A stretch of DNA of 46,513 nt, taken from positions 1 to 46,513 of the forward strand of contig JBJHAX010000017.1 in the NCBI GenBank assembly GCA_050480705.1. The letters are read 5' to 3'. Shown one piece after another: positions 35,047-43,917 of the stretch. Source of the stretch: JBJHAX01 sp050480705. GTDB lineage: Bacteria > Actinomycetota > Nitriliruptoria > Nitriliruptorales > Nitriliruptoraceae. The position numbers and the translations under genes were made by a program. The notes under the pieces are model-generated. The model was not told the DNA's origin, did not search any database, and was given only the letters and a program-made list of their open reading frames with translations. Each line of letters opens with the position of its first letter. Position 1 is the first letter of the stretch.

Positions 35047-35937
35047 TCATGTACGGGGCCCAGCATCGACGCGTGCCAGCATCGCATCGGCGATGCGTCC
35101 GGCGACCGACGGCACGATCGTGACATACAGATCGGGTTCGGTCGCTTCGAGTTCGACCAGCTGCAGCGTCGCGTCGTCGGCCTCGATCAGGTCCACACGG
35201 GCGATCAGCAGGTCGTGTCCAGTCGATTCGACGATCCATTCGGCGAGGCGCACGACACCGTCGTCGAGAGGTTCCTCGTCGTAGGCCGAACCGAACTGCT
35301 GCTGGACCCGGAATTCGCCCGACCCGGGAATCTTGCGCACGGCGTGGGTGGCCTTGCCGTCGACGACGACGACGGACAACTCGCCCCGTGTCTCGACGGT
35401 CGGCAGGTACGGCTGGACGAGGGCATCGTCGGTCTCGAGCAGACGGTCGAGGTGGGCCTGCGCGGCCGGCGTCACGGGTGCCTCGACGCGTTCGAGCCCC
35501 TGTGAACCGGCCCCGACGGCAGGCTTGACGATTGCACGTGACCACCCGCGTGCTCGTAGCAGCGCCGCCAGATCGACGCGGTCGCCGCGCGCGAGCCACG
35601 CGGTCGGCACGCACGGCGCACCACGTTCCTCGAGTTCGAGCAGATACGACTTGTGGGTGTTCCATCGCAGCACGTCCGGGGTGTTCAACAGTGGTGTGCG
35701 CTCGCCCGTCGCAGCCGCCCAATGCACGAACTCGTCGCGATGATCGACGTAGTCCCAGGTCGTTCGAACGACCGCGAGATCGAACGCTGCCCAGTCGACT
35801 TCGGGATCGCGCCAGTCCGGCGTCGCCACCTCGACACCGCGCTGGGTGAGCTCGTCGATGATCGGCCCGTCGGCACCCGCGACGTACGTCGGGTCGAGCC
35901 GGCCGTCATGGCCACTCACGAGCGCGATGCGGACCAC
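35047..35937 (-). CDS. ATP-grasp-domain protein
   Basis: 296-aa ATP-grasp ligase-like protein: N-terminal domain with RTTWDY near residue 60, then KSYLLELEERGAPCVPTAWL, AIVKPAVGAGSQGLERV (nucleotide lysine), and ELSVVVVDGKATHAVRKIPGSGEFRVQQQFG. The metal site resembles RVDLIEAD...LVELEATEPDLY. It resembles RimK/glutathione-synthetase-like ligases of unknown substrate. GTG 35937 has GAGGAG 7 nt upstream. Confidence 0.87.
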   Translation of the reverse strand: MVRIALVSGHDGRLDPTYVAGADGPIIDELTQRGVEVATPDWRDPEVDWAAFDLAVVRTTWDYVDHRDEFVHWAAATGERTPLLNTPDVLRWNTHKSYLLELEERGAPCVPTAWLARGDRVDLAALLRARGWSRAIVKPAVGAGSQGLERVEAPVTPAAQAHLDRLLETDDALVQPYLPTVETRGELSVVVVDGKATHAVRKIPGSGEFRVQQQFGSAYDEEPLDDGVVRLAEWIVESTGHDLLIARVDLIEADDATLQLVELEATEPDLYVTIVPSVAGRIADAMLARVDAGPRT

Positions 35938-36097
35938 GGGCTCACTCCTCGAAACCGGCGGACACCGACGGGTAGGTCGTCGTGCAGATCGTACGGCGCA
36001 CACGGAAGCCCACAGCCCCGTACCGACGTCATCCACACTCGTTCGCACGTCAAGTAATCTCAGCCGATGGTCCCTCTCGTCTCAGTGAGGTTCCACG

Positions 36098-37447
36098 TTG
36101 TCGCTGCTGGATCTCGGTTTCATCACGCTCGTGCTGGTCACGGCTGTCCGGCCCTGGACGCCGTGGCGGCACCGGCCATGGATCGTGGCGTCGACCACGT
36201 TCGCGCCGCTGCTTGCGGCCAGCGCCCACCTCCTCGTATCGGGCCTGCGCTGGCAGATCGCGCCCCTGCATCTGGCTGCACTGATCGTCGCGATGCACGG
36301 CCCGTTCGATCTGCGCCGAAGTGTTCCTCGCAGGCTCGCAACGTTCGCCGTGATCGGGCTGTCCGCCGTCGCCGGGTTCTTCGCCTGGGCGCTTCCTGTC
36401 ACGGCATTGCCGGCACCGTCAGGTGACGCGCCTGTCGGGACTCGCACCTACGTGATGTCGCACGACCGACCGGACGACCAGGCACGCCGCATCGTCGTCC
36501 AGTTCTGGTACCCGGCAGCTGCCGGTACCGCCGACGAACCCGTCCCCTGGCTCGCAGACCAGTCGGCGTCGCTGGAGGCCTTCGCGCGTGAGCACGGCCT
36601 TCCACGTTTCGGCCTCGGTCACTTGGACCGCATCCGTGGACACGCACACGCCGACGTCGCGGTCGCGGCGGGTCGGCATCCCCTCGTGATCGTCTCGCAC
36701 GGCTGGTCGGGCATGCGTGCGCTGCATTCGAGCCTCGCCGAGTCGCTTGCCAGTCATGGCTACATCGTCGCCGCGATCGACCACACAGGCGCGGCACTCG
36801 TCACGACCTTCCCGGATGGTGAGGTGGTCGGCCTCGAGCACAACCTGCTGCCCGCCGGGGCACCCACGGAACGCTACGAGGCGGCCGCCTCGCGGCTCGT
36901 CGGGATGTTCGCCGCGGACGTCGAACTGGTCCTCGACAACGTCGCCGAGGCCGTCGACGAGGACCTTTCCGCGGCCATCGATGCGAACCGCATCGGACTC
37001 GTCGGCCACTCGACAGGAGGTGCAGCCGCCTACCTGGCGTGCAGCAGGCAGCCGTCGTGTGCGGCCACGGTCGGCCTCGACCCGTGGGTCGAGCCTCTGC
37101 CGGACGAACTCGTCGGGGCCGGGTTGGACCTGCCGGTGCTGTCGCTGCGCAGCGAGGAGTGGCTCGACACACCCAACGACAAGCGGCTGCGCCGACTCCA
37201 CGCCGGTTCGACCGCAGCGCAGGGGCGCGTCACCGTCGCCGGGACCTTGCACCGTGACTTCACGATGCTGCCGCTACTCAGTCCGCTGAGCGCCCCCCTG
37301 GGGTTGAGCGGCTCCACGCCTCCACGCGAGCTGCACGCGATCATCGACGAGTGGACCGTGGGGTTCTTCGACCATCATCTTCGGGGTGAAGGCGCCGATC
37401 CGCTGCACCGTCCCACCCAGGATCCCCGGGTCGACATCAGCCGCTGA
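36098..37447 (+). CDS. Alpha/beta hydrolase (PAF-acetylhydrolase-like) with N-terminal membrane domain
   Basis: 449 aa. Three to four hydrophobic segments (about 5-100) precede a soluble hydrolase domain. Oxyanion region VSHGWSGMR (200-206), nucleophile Ser305 in GHSTGG, candidate acid in VGLDPW or after LSLRSEEW, and a late His in TLHRDF. The layout matches PAF-AH-like/chlorophyllase-like esterases. It starts with TTG 36098, GAGG 7 nt upstream; no better start seen. Confidence 0.85.
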   Translation: MSLLDLGFITLVLVTAVRPWTPWRHRPWIVASTTFAPLLAASAHLLVSGLRWQIAPLHLAALIVAMHGPFDLRRSVPRRLATFAVIGLSAVAGFFAWALPVTALPAPSGDAPVGTRTYVMSHDRPDDQARRIVVQFWYPAAAGTADEPVPWLADQSASLEAFAREHGLPRFGLGHLDRIRGHAHADVAVAAGRHPLVIVSHGWSGMRALHSSLAESLASHGYIVAAIDHTGAALVTTFPDGEVVGLEHNLLPAGAPTERYEAAASRLVGMFAADVELVLDNVAEAVDEDLSAAIDANRIGLVGHSTGGAAAYLACSRQPSCAATVGLDPWVEPLPDELVGAGLDLPVLSLRSEEWLDTPNDKRLRRLHAGSTAAQGRVTVAGTLHRDFTMLPLLSPLSAPLGLSGSTPPRELHAIIDEWTVGFFDHHLRGEGADPLHRPTQDPRVDISR

Positions 37448-37501
37448 ACCTCGTGCGCCCTGCGCCCGTCAGCGGCGGCGGCCGTCACGGGAGCGCAGGC
37501 G

Positions 37502-38137
37502 TCACGTCCCCGGATTGGTCGCGCGTCCGGTGGTTCGCGCCACGGGGTCGAGTCCGCGCAGTCCGTTCCAGAGCAGATTGACCACGTGCGCGCTGACTGC
37601 CTCCCGCGGCAGGGTGCGATGGTCGAGCCACCATTCGCCGATGAGCGCGACCGCGCCGACGAGCATCAGCGCGTACATCGGGGCGGTGTCCTCGTCGAAC
37701 CCACGGTCGGCGAACTCGTCGATGAGCAGCCGTTCGGTCCGCGCCGCAACATCGACGATCACCGAGGCGAACGACCCGACGCGCATCCCGATCGGGGCGT
37801 CACGGACCAGGACGCGGAAGCCGTCCTCGTGCTCTTCGATGTAGCGGAGGAACGCCTCCGCGGCTCGTTCGGCCACGACACGTGGATGCGTGCGGTCGAA
37901 TGCCTGGGCGATCGACGCGGTGAGCCTGCGCACCTCGCGGTCGACGACCACCTCGTAAAGGCCCTCTTTGCCACCGAAATGCTGGTAGACGACCGGCCGC
38001 GAAACACCGGCACGGTCCGCGATCTCCTCGACGGTTGTCGCGGCGTACCCTCGCTGGGCGAACAGTGACGTCGCAACCCCGACGAGCTGTTCACGGCGCT
38101 CCTGCGCCGTCATGCGAACACGTTTGGCCGTTGTCAT
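37502..38137 (-). CDS. TetR-family transcriptional regulator
   Basis: 211-aa repressor: N-terminal HTH with RREQLVGVATSLFAQRGYAATTVEEIADRAGVSRPVVYQHFGGKEGLYEVV, then an all-helical ligand domain. It is divergent from the inositol-phosphatase-like gene with a 60-bp gap, and convergent with the hydrolase, so either neighbour could be its target. Confidence 0.9.
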   Translation of the reverse strand: MTTAKRVRMTAQERREQLVGVATSLFAQRGYAATTVEEIADRAGVSRPVVYQHFGGKEGLYEVVVDREVRRLTASIAQAFDRTHPRVVAERAAEAFLRYIEEHEDGFRVLVRDAPIGMRVGSFASVIVDVAARTERLLIDEFADRGFDEDTAPMYALMLVGAVALIGEWWLDHRTLPREAVSAHVVNLLWNGLRGLDPVARTTGRATNPGT

Positions 38138-38196
38138 CGGCGCCGCTTCTCCAGACACGCCGGGCAGGCTACGAGTTCACGATCCGAGGAGCGCCG

Positions 38197-39015
38197 GTGT
38201 CCGTCGACAGCGAGGTCCAACGAGCACAGAACGTCGTCCACGGACTCCTCGACGGCATCGGTGAGGACCTGTTGCGGCCCGCCACACGCGTGCGCGACAT
38301 CGATCGCACCGTGAACGCCAAGTCTGACGGCACCCCGGTCACCGCCGCCGACCTCGAGGTCGATGAGCGCCTGCGAGCCGGTCTCGCTGCGAAGCTGCCC
38401 GATCACGGCGTGGTCAGCGAAGAGAGCGACACCCGCGTGCCGGCGACCACGTGGACCTGGATCATCGACCCGATCGACGGAACGTCCAACTTCGTCACGG
38501 GCGTCCCCTATTGGTGTGTGTCGTTGGCGCTCGCGCACGAGGGTACGCCGGTGATGGGCATCGTCGATGCACCGGTGCTGGGACGGCGCTACGTCGCCGT
38601 GCACGGTCAGGGTGCACGACGTGATGGCGAACCGCTGCGCGTGCGTTCTGCCGTCGACTGGCGGGACCCTTCCAATCGCCACATCGCAGCGATGCTGACG
38701 ACTGCGACCGCGCGCCGGGCACGCGCTGCGGGGATGCGGCTGAACGGCAGGGTCATGGGATCCACGGCACTCGATCTCGCCATGGTCGCCGAAGGTGCAG
38801 CGGTTGCCTCGATCGCGGTCATTCCCCACGTGTGGGACATTGCCGCCGGCGCGGTGCTCGTCGCCGAGGCCGGTGGCGAGACCGTCACTGTTCGCGGTGA
38901 GCCCATGCTCCCACTGGTTCCCGGCGTCGACCACGCACGAACCTCCGCTGTGACCGCCGCGGCCGAGACCGGCGCGTACGCCCGCGAACTCACGCTTGCG
39001 TTGCTGCCGGACTGA
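38197..39015 (+). CDS. Inositol monophosphatase-family phosphatase
   Basis: 272-aa Mg-dependent phosphatase: DGTPVTAADLEVDERL, VVSEES (metal Glu), WIIDPIDGTSNFV and WDIAAGAVLVAEAGG are the metal and substrate motifs. In actinobacteria such enzymes act on inositol-1-phosphate or histidinol-phosphate (HisN); which one cannot be told here. GTG 38197 with GAGGAG 5 nt upstream. Confidence 0.91.
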   Translation: MSVDSEVQRAQNVVHGLLDGIGEDLLRPATRVRDIDRTVNAKSDGTPVTAADLEVDERLRAGLAAKLPDHGVVSEESDTRVPATTWTWIIDPIDGTSNFVTGVPYWCVSLALAHEGTPVMGIVDAPVLGRRYVAVHGQGARRDGEPLRVRSAVDWRDPSNRHIAAMLTTATARRARAAGMRLNGRVMGSTALDLAMVAEGAAVASIAVIPHVWDIAAGAVLVAEAGGETVTVRGEPMLPLVPGVDHARTSAVTAAAETGAYARELTLALLPD

Positions 39016-39042
39016 TGCGGCCCGTGCCGGCCCGCTCCTGCG

Positions 39043-39693
39043 TCAACGCCCCCGCTTGAGCCCACCGTCCGCAAGCGCGTCGGTCGCCTCGCCGATGCTG
39101 ATTCCGACAGCGTCGAGGCGGCGCAACAGTTCACGTCGCCGCAGCAGCACGGAGGTGACCTCCGCATCGAGCAGCTGCGCGATCGCCACCTGGTAGGCGC
39201 GCCGGATCTCCTTGCCGCTGCGCTTGGCCCGGAGTCCCTGGGGCATCGCCGCACGTGGGTCCGAGGCGAGTTTGCCGACGGCGTGTTCGAGTTCGTCGAG
39301 CGTGTCATCGATCGCGGCGAACACCGGTGAGAACAGCGGCGAGCACACCTCGGTGCCGAACAGTTGGAGCTCACGCGAGAAGTCCCGCAGGTTGTCCAGC
39401 ACGTCGTCGATCGTCCGTGACAGCCGGAAGAGGTCCTCGCGGTCGATGGGGATCACCAGGGACTGTGACAGTGAGCGCACCAGGTGGGCGCGCTGGCGAT
39501 CGCCCTCGCCTTCAAGGTCGTCGATCCGTTCGCTCGCTTCATCGAGATCGAGCTCACCGGTCGCCGCTCGGCGGGCAACGTCGACGGCTCGGCGTGAGAT
39601 GCGCAGGTGGTCGACCAGCGAATCGATGATGCGCACCTGGCCGCGTCCGCTGATGTCACCGAGCGCGTCACGGATCTGGCGTAGCAGTCTCAT
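39043..39693 (-). CDS. DUF47 PhoU-like protein (Pit accessory)
   Basis: 216-aa all-helical protein of the DUF47/PhoU-like family, from ATG 39693: repeated helices with ERIDDLEGEGDRQRAHLVRSL, PIDREDLFRLSRTIDDVLDNLRD and FGTEV. DUF47 proteins regulate Pit-type phosphate transporters. The start overlaps the PiT stop by 4 bp (ATGA). Confidence 0.9.
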   Translation of the reverse strand: MRLLRQIRDALGDISGRGQVRIIDSLVDHLRISRRAVDVARRAATGELDLDEASERIDDLEGEGDRQRAHLVRSLSQSLVIPIDREDLFRLSRTIDDVLDNLRDFSRELQLFGTEVCSPLFSPVFAAIDDTLDELEHAVGKLASDPRAAMPQGLRAKRSGKEIRRAYQVAIAQLLDAEVTSVLLRRRELLRRLDAVGISIGEATDALADGGLKRGR

Positions 39694-40652
39694 GGCACCA
39701 GCATGCCCGACACGAGCGTGAGTGTGGCACCGACAGCGAAACACGCCGGCAGGGTCACGACCCACGCCAGCAGGATCTGGACGACGACCGCCCATCGGAC
39801 GCGACGGGCCGTGACGCTCACACCTGCGCCGATCAGGCCGCCGGTGAGGGCCTGGATCAGGCTCACCGGGCTCGCGACAACAGCACTGCCGACCACGGCG
39901 AGTGCACCCGAGACCTGCGCGACCGCGACGTGTTCGGGACGCATGGGAAGCACCTTCGCATCGATGGTCGGGCCGATCCGCGCGATGCCGGCGAGGGTTC
40001 CGACCGTGAACGCGAGGACGATCACGGCCCAGATCGTGACCGGCACGTGTGGCAGCGCCGCCGTCGTACCGCCGACGATGGCCGCGACCGCAAGCATCTT
40101 CTGTCCGTCGTTGACGCCATAGGCCAGCGCCTGAAGCAGGTGCCCGACAGCAAGCATCGCGCCACGTGTCCCTCGGGCGAGGCGACCGGGAAGCAGCAGC
40201 ACGAGCCGCGCCATGACGACTGCGATGAACAGGCCGACGAGTGGTGCGGCGGCGGCGGCGACGGCGAACACCACGGCGATGGTCCGCCCATCGACCTGCA
40301 ATCCTGCTGCGAGGCCGGATCCGGCGATCCCGCCGATCAACCCGAGCGTGAGACTCGTCGGCATCCCGAGGCGGGTCAGGGCCGAGACCACCAGCATCGT
40401 CGCCACGATCGCAGCGAGGACCGGCAACGTGTCGTCACCGAAGGCGACGAGCCGTTCGGCCAACGTGATCGCGACCTGCGAACCGAGAAGGGCCGGGGCG
40501 AGCGCGAGCATCACAGCGAGGACGAGCAGGCGAACCCATCCAGGCCGCGTCGACGACCGCAACCCCGTGGCGAGCAGCGTGCCGCCGTCGTTCATCCCGT
40601 TCACGAATGCGAAGACCGTGACGACGACGAGACCTACGATCTGTTCGGTCAC
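39690..40652 (-). CDS. pit: PiT-family inorganic phosphate transporter
   Basis: 320-aa membrane carrier with about ten helices and the two duplicated PiT signature regions: FVNGMNDGGTLLATG near the N-terminus and YGVNDGQKMLAVAAIV near residue 190. Proton- or sodium-coupled low-affinity phosphate uptake, usually as the metal-phosphate complex. GTG 40652 gives VTEQIVGLVVVTVF; the 33 extra residues from an earlier start do not look like family sequence. Confidence 0.9.
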   Translation of the reverse strand: MTEQIVGLVVVTVFAFVNGMNDGGTLLATGLRSSTRPGWVRLLVLAVMLALAPALLGSQVAITLAERLVAFGDDTLPVLAAIVATMLVVSALTRLGMPTSLTLGLIGGIAGSGLAAGLQVDGRTIAVVFAVAAAAAPLVGLFIAVVMARLVLLLPGRLARGTRGAMLAVGHLLQALAYGVNDGQKMLAVAAIVGGTTAALPHVPVTIWAVIVLAFTVGTLAGIARIGPTIDAKVLPMRPEHVAVAQVSGALAVVGSAVVASPVSLIQALTGGLIGAGVSVTARRVRWAVVVQILLAWVVTLPACFAVGATLTLVSGMLVP

Positions 40653-40815
40653 CCGGGCACCTGTCACGGCATGGGAGCATGATGCCATCGGGCGGCCCCG
40701 TGGAGCACACGCTCGCTCGGTTCGCGATCGCGGTGAGTGGTCCGTTCGCACCCGCTGACCCGCGCGATCCGGGGAGTGCGCACGATCGCAATACCACGCG
40801 TGTGGCGTGCCGCGT

Positions 40816-42519
40816 TCAGTCCGGAGGTGCGGGCAGCGTCACCACGAACCGCGTTCCGACAGCGCGGGGCTCGGCTCGGATTCCTCCGCCGTGCAGCTCG
40901 GCGATGCGCCGGCAGGTCGCCAACCCGACCCCGGATCCCACGCTGGCGCGGGTGTGGGCACGTTCGAAGAGTTCGAAGACCCGCTCGCGGTCGCCTTCGT
41001 CGATCCCGAGACCATTGTCTTCGACATGCACGTCGACCGTCCGGCCGACCTGCACCCCACCGATTTCGAGGCGCAAACGTCGTTCGGGATCCCGGTATTT
41101 GATTGCGTTGTCGACCAGGTTGGACACCAGGACCTGGAGCAGCAGCCGATCGCCCGTCACCGGTGGCAGTGTCGTGCGGTCGACGTCGGCGTGCACCCGA
41201 TCGAGCTCCCCTGCGCGCATCTGGAGGGTCTCGTCGACGATCCGGTCGAGGTCGACGGTGACCGCCTCGAACCGGTGCGCCTCGGCGCGCGCGAGTGCGA
41301 GGAGCGCATCGAGCGTGCCGATCAATTCTCGGGTGCCTGTATGCGCACGGTCGACGAGCTCCCGCCGCGTGGCCCCGTCCAGCTCCTCCCAGCGCACCTG
41401 GAGGGTCTCGAGCATCGCCTGGACAGAGGCGACCGGGCTACGCAGGTCGTGCGATGCGATCGAGGCGAGGTGGTCCAGCGATTCATTCGCCCGGGCGAGC
41501 GAGCGATTCGCGGCCTCGAGTTCGTCGACGGTGTCGGCGAGTTGCCGGGTGAGTCGACGTTGCGCGGCGAGGTCGACCGACAGGTGGCGAAGCCGCACGA
41601 CGTTGAGCACGATCGCGAGCACCGCGAGCGCCAACGATGCGGCCGTCCCGTGAACGAGGAACACCGCGAAGGGAACGAACGCAACCCCCAGTGGCAGCCA
41701 CAGCCGCCAACCGTGGAAGGTCACCACGGCGGTTCCACGAGGGAGCTCGTAGAGATCGGGGTGCAGCGCCAGCACACCGACCGCGGCGAACGACGACATC
41801 CACAACAGCCCCACCGGATGACCGAAGTAGAAACCACCGGTCAGGCCGAGCTGCGCGTAGATGACGTCACCGAGCAACAGCCCGCCCACCCACACGAGGA
41901 GGAGCAGGTGGACGGTGCTCGACCACAGCTCCGGCGTGAACAATCGCAGCGCCAGCCCGACGAGCACTGCGGTGACCAGGACGTATCCGACGCCGACGGC
42001 CTGCACGACCACACCCGGCCGCACACCCTCCGGAACGAACAGCGGCCACAGCAACGACGTCGCGGCGGTCGCGACGATGGCTGCGTCGACGAGCGCAACC
42101 GTCTCGGGCCTGCGGGCGTCGGCGACGTCGCGATGCCGGCGACGGATGATGCCCAGCAGGAAGGCGGCGCCGGCGCCGTACGACACGAAATAGACGCCGT
42201 CGAGCCACGACGGGTAGGGAACCGGACGGCCTGTCGCGATCGGCAGGACCGACCAGAACGGCGAGATGGCCGCGTAGAGGGCGACCGATGCCCCCAGCAA
42301 GACCCATGGGGCGTCGAGTGCGCAGCCATCACGGACGAGGCGCCACACCATCAGCGCGCCGGCGAGCACGAAGAATGCTTCTGCGACGACCGCCTGGAGG
42401 ATGCCGCCGGTCGGCAGGATCAGATAGACGGCGCCCGAACCAACTGCAGCGGCGATCAGCACCGCCCACGGTCGTCGGCCGACGAACCGGACGAGCCGCA
42501 ATTCACGGGAAGGAGTCAT
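40816..42519 (-). CDS. Multi-pass membrane sensor histidine kinase (orphan)
   Basis: 567 aa from ATG 42519. About eight to nine hydrophobic segments (about 20-300) form a membrane-embedded sensor, then a short coiled coil (AQRRLTRQLADTVDELEAANRSLARANESLDHLASIASHDLRSP) with His357. The ATPase domain has VSNLVDNAIKYRDP, VEDNGLGI, FERAHTRASVGSGVGLATCRRIAELHGG. No response regulator is adjacent. It lies beside the PiT/DUF47 pair, but a link to phosphate is only inference. Confidence 0.88.
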   Translation of the reverse strand: MTPSRELRLVRFVGRRPWAVLIAAAVGSGAVYLILPTGGILQAVVAEAFFVLAGALMVWRLVRDGCALDAPWVLLGASVALYAAISPFWSVLPIATGRPVPYPSWLDGVYFVSYGAGAAFLLGIIRRRHRDVADARRPETVALVDAAIVATAATSLLWPLFVPEGVRPGVVVQAVGVGYVLVTAVLVGLALRLFTPELWSSTVHLLLLVWVGGLLLGDVIYAQLGLTGGFYFGHPVGLLWMSSFAAVGVLALHPDLYELPRGTAVVTFHGWRLWLPLGVAFVPFAVFLVHGTAASLALAVLAIVLNVVRLRHLSVDLAAQRRLTRQLADTVDELEAANRSLARANESLDHLASIASHDLRSPVASVQAMLETLQVRWEELDGATRRELVDRAHTGTRELIGTLDALLALARAEAHRFEAVTVDLDRIVDETLQMRAGELDRVHADVDRTTLPPVTGDRLLLQVLVSNLVDNAIKYRDPERRLRLEIGGVQVGRTVDVHVEDNGLGIDEGDRERVFELFERAHTRASVGSGVGLATCRRIAELHGGGIRAEPRAVGTRFVVTLPAPPD

Positions 42520-42904
42520 GCAGCGGTTCCCGTCGCGCGACGGCAAGTGCAACTGACGGACACGGCGACAGGCTTTCGCAGGCTGATGTTCGCTGCCGAC
42601 TCACCGACGCCGCCGGCAGTACGTGGCTCACCGGTTCGATGTCGATCAACGCTGTCCACGAGCGCTGCATACCGGCTCCGAGTGACCTCGGACGCACGAC
42701 GAGCCCGTGACGTGTGTCACGGGCTCGCAACCGCGCGCGTCGTCGTTGCGCGAAAGGGTCGTGCGATGCCGCTCGGACAGGACCCGTCACCCGTCGCCCT
42801 TTGTGGCGTCGGGTCCGGTCGCCCGTCCCCACCAGCGGACCCTTGACGGTCGACGCAGGTGGTGCAGGTCATCACACGGGCTTTGCAAGGTGGGCGCACA
42901 CATG
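42520..42904. other. Gap between ssrA and the histidine kinase gene
   Basis: No credible ORF. It holds the kinase upstream region and one strong hairpin at 42700-42727 (listed separately). The long plus-strand open frame across it is the shadow frame of the kinase gene. Confidence 0.5.
42700..42727. terminator. Perfect 12-bp hairpin downstream of ssrA
   Basis: CGAGCCCGTGAC / GTCACGGGCTCG around a GTGT loop. May be a second terminator after ssrA (215 bp further on) or a regulatory site upstream of the kinase gene. No T-run follows. Confidence 0.45.
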
Positions 42905-42929
42905 CCGGCGGACCGCAATGGTCCTCCGG
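42905..42929 (-). terminator. Probable ssrA terminator hairpin
   Basis: CCGG-A-GGACC / GGTCC-G-CCGG with loop ATTGC, 12 nt after the tmRNA 3' end. One A-G mismatch in the stem; no T-run. Confidence 0.55.
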
Positions 42930-42941
42930 AATGCGGGCGTC

Positions 42942-43300
42942 GGTGGAGCTGCCGGGAGTCGAACCCGGGTCCCGCAGTCCCGTTGCTCGGGGCTCTACGT
43001 GCGTAGGTTCCGGATCGTCTCGAGCGCGGTGCTCCGGAGCCAGGCAGCTTCCGCGCTCACACCATCTGAGATGTCCCCCGGGCAGCCGATGGTCGAACTG
43101 TCCGAAGTTGAGCCTCGTGATGTCGATCCGGTCCCCCTACGAGGCATCGGAGGCGGATCGTCGCGGGTGTTTAGGCCGCGAGAGCCAGGTCGTTGTCCTT
43201 GGCATCTAATGGTTCCCGCGCGTTTTGTCGAGGTCGCGCGAGCACCCTCGGCACGCTCCCCTGGCAGCGGCTCGACCACGGTCGAAACCGTGTCAGCCCC
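42942..43300 (-). ncRNA. ssrA: Transfer-messenger RNA (tmRNA)
   Basis: Rescues stalled ribosomes and tags nascent proteins. The 5' end GGGGCTGACACGGTTTCGAC (from 43300) and the 3' end with T-arm CCGGGTTCGACTCCCGG and acceptor CAGCTCC pair as the tRNA-like domain. The tag frame begins at GCC 43203 after TTAGAT and encodes AKDNDLALAA, stop TAA 43173-43171, matching the universal ALAA-type ending. The encoded 3' terminus is ACCG, so a full CCA is not encoded. It is downstream of smpB on the same strand. Confidence 0.95.
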
Positions 43301-43353
43301 AGGTTGCGCAACGACGCTGTGCAGTTGTCAAACCGCTGCGAAGCGGACCTCGT

Positions 43354-43359
43354 AGTATA
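43354..43359 (-). promoter_or_regulatory. Possible ssrA promoter -10 box
   Basis: TATACT on the minus strand, about 54 nt before the mature tmRNA 5' end; no good -35 at the right spacing. An alternative TTGACA (43331-43326) lies too close to the mature end unless the -10 is CGCAAC. A CCGCT-TCGC-AGCGG hairpin between them may end the smpB message. Confidence 0.3.
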
Positions 43360-43371
43360 CCCATGATCGGC

Positions 43372-43851
43372 CTACCGGCGGGCCCGCTTGAGTTCCCGCT
43401 CGATCTCGCGCCGCGCGTCGCGTTCCTTGGCGGTCTGACGCTTGTCCGCGACGTTCTTACCCCGACCGACCGCGAACTCGAGCTTGACGCGGCCGTCCCG
43501 GAAGTACAGCCGCAGCGGTACGAGGGTGACCCCTTTGGCGGCGACCGCATGGGCGAGCTGGTCGATCTCGCGCCGGTGCAGCAGCAGCTTGCGGGGCCGC
43601 ACCGGATCGTGATTGTTGCGATTGCCGAACGCGTACTCGGGAATGTGGGCCTGCATCAGCCAGGCTTCGCCGTCCGGCTCGATCTTGACCCACGCCTCGG
43701 CGAGCGATCCCTTGCCGCCGCGGAGACTCTTGACCTCGGTGCCCCGCAGGGCGAGGCCGGCTTCGAAACGGTCGTCGAGGTGATATTCGTGACGTGCACG
43801 GCGATTGCTGACGATCAGTTTGGTGCCGTCACCGCCGGATTTCTTCGCCAT
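43372..43851 (-). CDS. smpB: SsrA-binding protein SmpB
   Basis: 159-aa partner of tmRNA that binds its tRNA-like domain and places it in the ribosomal A site. Family blocks: IVSNRRARHEYHLDDRFEAGLALRGTEVKSLRGGKGSLAEAWV, NNHDPVRPRKLLLHRREIDQL, GVTLVPLRLYFRDGRVKLEFAVGRGK, and the basic tail KRQTAKERDARREIERELKRARR. Start ATG 43851 (MAKKSGG). ssrA follows 72 bp downstream. Confidence 0.96.
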   Translation of the reverse strand: MAKKSGGDGTKLIVSNRRARHEYHLDDRFEAGLALRGTEVKSLRGGKGSLAEAWVKIEPDGEAWLMQAHIPEYAFGNRNNHDPVRPRKLLLHRREIDQLAHAVAAKGVTLVPLRLYFRDGRVKLEFAVGRGKNVADKRQTAKERDARREIERELKRARR

Positions 43852-43917
43852 CTGCCGAGCGTAGCTGTCGGCAGCCACCGCACCGCCCGCAGCTTGCTGG
43901 CCCAGATGACGGAGTGG

